DNA of 7,716 nucleotides, from NCBI GenBank assembly GCA_023430545.1, contig JAEZAF010000147.1:1-7716 (forward strand), written 5' to 3'. This document shows positions 5,793 to 7,716 of this stretch, one piece after another. Under the pieces are notes generated by a model. That model saw only the letters and a list, made by a program, of their open reading frames with translations. It was not told the origin of the DNA and ran no database searches. The DNA comes from Chloroflexota bacterium (GTDB lineage Bacteria; Chloroflexota; Anaerolineae; Aggregatilineales; Phototrophicaceae). The position numbers and the translations under genes are program-made. Numbering within the stretch: the stretch's first letter is position 1; each line of letters starts with the position of its first letter.

Positions 5793-5817
5793 CGGGGTGG
5801 TGAATAGCGATTGCCAG

Positions 5818-7716
5818 TTACTGCTTATCCATCGTGAAGATCATCAGGCACATTTCGCCGTCTGGCGCGAACAGCGTATATGATCCGCTGGACTGGCCTT
5901 CGGCAAACCCCGCGATGCTGATCATCAGGCCGGAGCCATCGTCGCCGAACTCGGTGAAGCTGTATCCACCCGGCGCACTTCTCAGGGTGTACTCGGCATC
6001 CGGCGCGGTCACGATCAGCTCGGTATCACTGGCTTCCAGCGTGGCCTGAGAAAAATCCGGGATCTGCGGCAGCAGCTCCGCCGGACATTCCAGACCGGGG
6101 ATCTCTTCCCATGCGACTGCATAGTCGCCGGATTCCACGGCGAAGAATTCGGTCGGGACTTCGATGCTGTTGGGATCAAACACCGGCGTGTCATCGGTCT
6201 CGGCAAACGGCGGGTGAATGACTGGCTGTTCAGCGTCGGCGGTGAGCAGTGACAGCAGGCCGCGTGCGCCGCATGCCTGACGGTTATCCGGGCTGGTGGC
6301 CTGCCAGTAAAGATCGAAGTCGGTTGGCAGACGGCGATCCAGTGAACCGGCGAAATCATCCGTCAGCATGTCGAAGCGCCCACTCATGCCCTCTTCCATG
6401 CCGCTGCCACCGAAGCGGAAGGTCTGCCCCAGCGCGGTCAGTTCAACCTCATCGAAGGCGGTGGGCGTCAGGGTGACGGTATCGAAGGTCGGCGCATAGT
6501 CCTCATGGCAGGTCTGCGGGTCGAAGGGCATCCACGCGACGCTGTACTCACCGGCGATGATCGGGTCAATGATCACGTCGTCCGGTTCGGTGATCTCGTC
6601 GATTTCCTCGCCGGTTTTGACATCGACCTTATCGCCATCGATGGTCCAGACCTTCGAGTTCGGATTGCACCCGAACGGTGCGCCGGGGACGTACATCGTA
6701 TAGCGTGTGGTCGATGTAATCGTGCAGGTCCCGGCTTCGATGATCGTCGTGATCTCGAAGGTATTCGGATCGAGCACGCTCATCTGCTTGTGCATCGTGC
6801 TGTCCGTGAAGCTGGTGACACCCGTCTGATAGAGGTTAGGCATGGTGGAGCCAAAGGCGCGGAAGATCTCATTATCGACCGTCGCGAGGCCATAGGGATA
6901 GGCAAAGCAGACATGCACCTGGAAGGTCGGATCGTCGGGATTGTAGCCATCGGAGCCGGGGCCGTCGGCATCACCGCCGCGATAGTCGGAGCAGTCACCG
7001 GAACGGCTGTACTCATTCGGGCCGTAGGTATAGATGCCGCTCATCAGGTCCACCCGTGACTTGGGCACGGCGTTCTTCGTGATGCGGTCGATGTGCTTCT
7101 TCACAAGGTCCTTGCGCGGGCTGTCGGTGCTGTTGAGATAGTCGGTGACGGCATCACTGACGGCCTGCACCATCGGGTCCTGAAGTTCACCGGCACTGGC
7201 ATCCGATGCCATGTCGGACTCGGCCAGATAATCCTTGATGGCGTCGCTGACCGCCTGAACCTTGGGATCAGCAGCCTGTGCTGCGGCATCTTCGGCCATA
7301 TAAGCATTGACGGCATCGCTGACGGCCTGCACTTTCGGGTCGGTGGACTGGGCGGCGTCGCTGTATTCGGCGACCGAGTCCGCAATGATTTCGGCCTGTA
7401 CGTCCCCGGCATGGCCGGACTGAATCTCGGCTTCGTAGCGGGCGACGGTATCGAGATAGGCCTGCACCATCGGGGAATTGTCGCCGGTAGCAGATGGAGC
7501 CTGCTCAGCGGCATCGAGGAAGGCGGCATTCTGCGGGCTGGCCTGTTCGAAGCTGGCAACGGAGTCACTGAAGCTGCTGATCTCGTCCACCACAGCGGCG
7601 GCAAGTGTCTGTTCAGCAGGGCTGATGGCCCCATCCCCTAACGGCAGGCTGCGGGCGCTGGCCTGCTGGTCGAGGCTGGTGGCGAACTGCGTCACCGCGT
7701 CCGGCTGGGCCTGAGC
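5818..7716 (-). CDS. Large repeat-containing, probably exported protein (N-terminus beyond the window)
   Basis: The frame is open through the right edge; the apparent start at 7695 is only an internal GTG (Val) without a ribosome-binding site, so the true start and any signal peptide lie outside. Numbering from that codon gives 625 residues to the stop at 5818-5820. Residues 1-190 are Ala/Asp/Gln-rich and helical, with near-identical repeats DPKVQAVSDAVNAYMAE (119), DPKVQAVSDAIKDYLAE (143) and DPMVQAVSDAVTDYLNS (173), and a weaker copy at 74. Residues 230-256 are Gly/Asp-rich. Two C-terminal units (about 379-484 and 518-624) share G-(E/D)-Y-(S/A)-VAW, a cysteine soon after (396, 537) and a second cysteine near the end (475, 616), consistent with disulphide-bonded beta domains outside the cytoplasm. 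The acidic composition and paired cysteines suggest an exported protein; I recognise no family and assign no function. A terminator follows at 5762-5792. Confidence 0.85.
   Translation of the reverse strand, partial: AQAQPDAVTQFATSLDQQASARSLPLGDGAISPAEQTLAAAVVDEISSFSDSVASFEQASPQNAAFLDAAEQAPSATGDNSPMVQAYLDTVARYEAEIQSGHAGDVQAEIIADSVAEYSDAAQSTDPKVQAVSDAVNAYMAEDAAAQAADPKVQAVSDAIKDYLAESDMASDASAGELQDPMVQAVSDAVTDYLNSTDSPRKDLVKKHIDRITKNAVPKSRVDLMSGIYTYGPNEYSRSGDCSDYRGGDADGPGSDGYNPDDPTFQVHVCFAYPYGLATVDNEIFRAFGSTMPNLYQTGVTSFTDSTMHKQMSVLDPNTFEITTIIEAGTCTITSTTRYTMYVPGAPFGCNPNSKVWTIDGDKVDVKTGEEIDEITEPDDVIIDPIIAGEYSVAWMPFDPQTCHEDYAPTFDTVTLTPTAFDEVELTALGQTFRFGGSGMEEGMSGRFDMLTDDFAGSLDRRLPTDFDLYWQATSPDNRQACGARGLLSLLTADAEQPVIHPPFAETDDTPVFDPNSIEVPTEFFAVESGDYAVAWEEIPGLECPAELLPQIPDFSQATLEASDTELIVTAPDAEYTLRSAPGGYSFTEFGDDGSGLMISIAGFAEGQSSGSYTLFAPDGEMCLMIFTMDKQ
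7129..7476 (-). repeat. Coding tandem repeats, 'DPKVQAVSDA' units
   Basis: Within the large exported protein, four 17-residue units begin at residues 74, 119, 143 and 173 (numbered from 7695). The last three share D-P-(K/M)-VQAVSDA-(V/I), then Y-(M/L) four residues on. Spacing is 45, 24 and 30 residues, so unit length is conserved but the linkers vary. The DNA copies have drifted at third positions (for example gcatcgctgacggcctgca against gcgtcgctgaccgcctgaa), which argues for an old duplication kept by protein selection. Confidence 0.75.

Noticed and set aside
6505..7641. Open frames of 184 and 182 codons antisense to the large repeat protein
   Set aside because: Gly/Val/Ile/Asp-rich products without initiation signals. 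The minus-strand frame is continuous for over 1890 bp, shows protein-level repeats and ends at a terminator.
7693..7695. GTG as the real start of the large repeat protein
   Set aside because: No ribosome-binding site, and the frame stays open to the edge with similar Ala/Gln/Asp-rich sequence; an exported protein would also need a signal peptide, which is absent here.

Overview
The window looks like an ordinary chromosomal stretch of a moderately GC-rich free-living bacterium. My best guess is the phylum Chloroflexota (Anaerolineae-like). This rests on a short Actinobacteria-type xylose isomerase, a TipA-like MerR regulator, exported proteins with a Pro/Thr/Ala-rich stretch after the membrane segment, and intergenic hairpins carrying a GTAGGGACG core of a kind I associate with that phylum. 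It is an inference, not something the sequence proves. I see no phage genes, insertion sequences, CRISPR array, tRNA or rRNA.

Layout, left to right. (1) 1-620, minus strand, running off the left edge: a TipA-like regulator with a MerR DNA-binding half and a TipAS ligand-binding half. It has a textbook MerR-type promoter with a 19-bp spacer and an internal ribosome-binding site plus ATG exactly where the two halves join. (2) 841-1620, plus strand: an orphan exported protein read from a promoter whose spacer contains nine consecutive G. (3) A two-way terminator at 1705-1749, followed by a minus-strand DEAD-box RNA helicase of RhlE type (1765-3165). (4) A 317-bp intergenic stretch (3166-3482) holding the helicase leader and promoter candidates, the terminator of the next gene and an imperfect repeat-like hairpin. 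(5) Minus-strand xylose isomerase (3483-4643) with all catalytic and metal-binding residues present. (6) Divergent from it, a lower-GC gene (about 4784-5653) for a membrane protein built from two copies of a DUF3592-like unit; its start codon is uncertain. (7) 5818-7716, minus strand, running off the right edge: a large, probably exported protein with helical 'DPKVQAVSDA' repeats near its N-terminus and two copies of a cysteine-containing domain of about 100 residues at its C-terminus.

The genes do not form an evident operon or pathway: each has its own promoter candidate or terminator, and orientations alternate. The most interesting points are regulatory: the possible two-product design of the TipA-like gene, and the homopolymeric G tract inside the promoter at 777-804. 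I find no convincing new multi-gene system.
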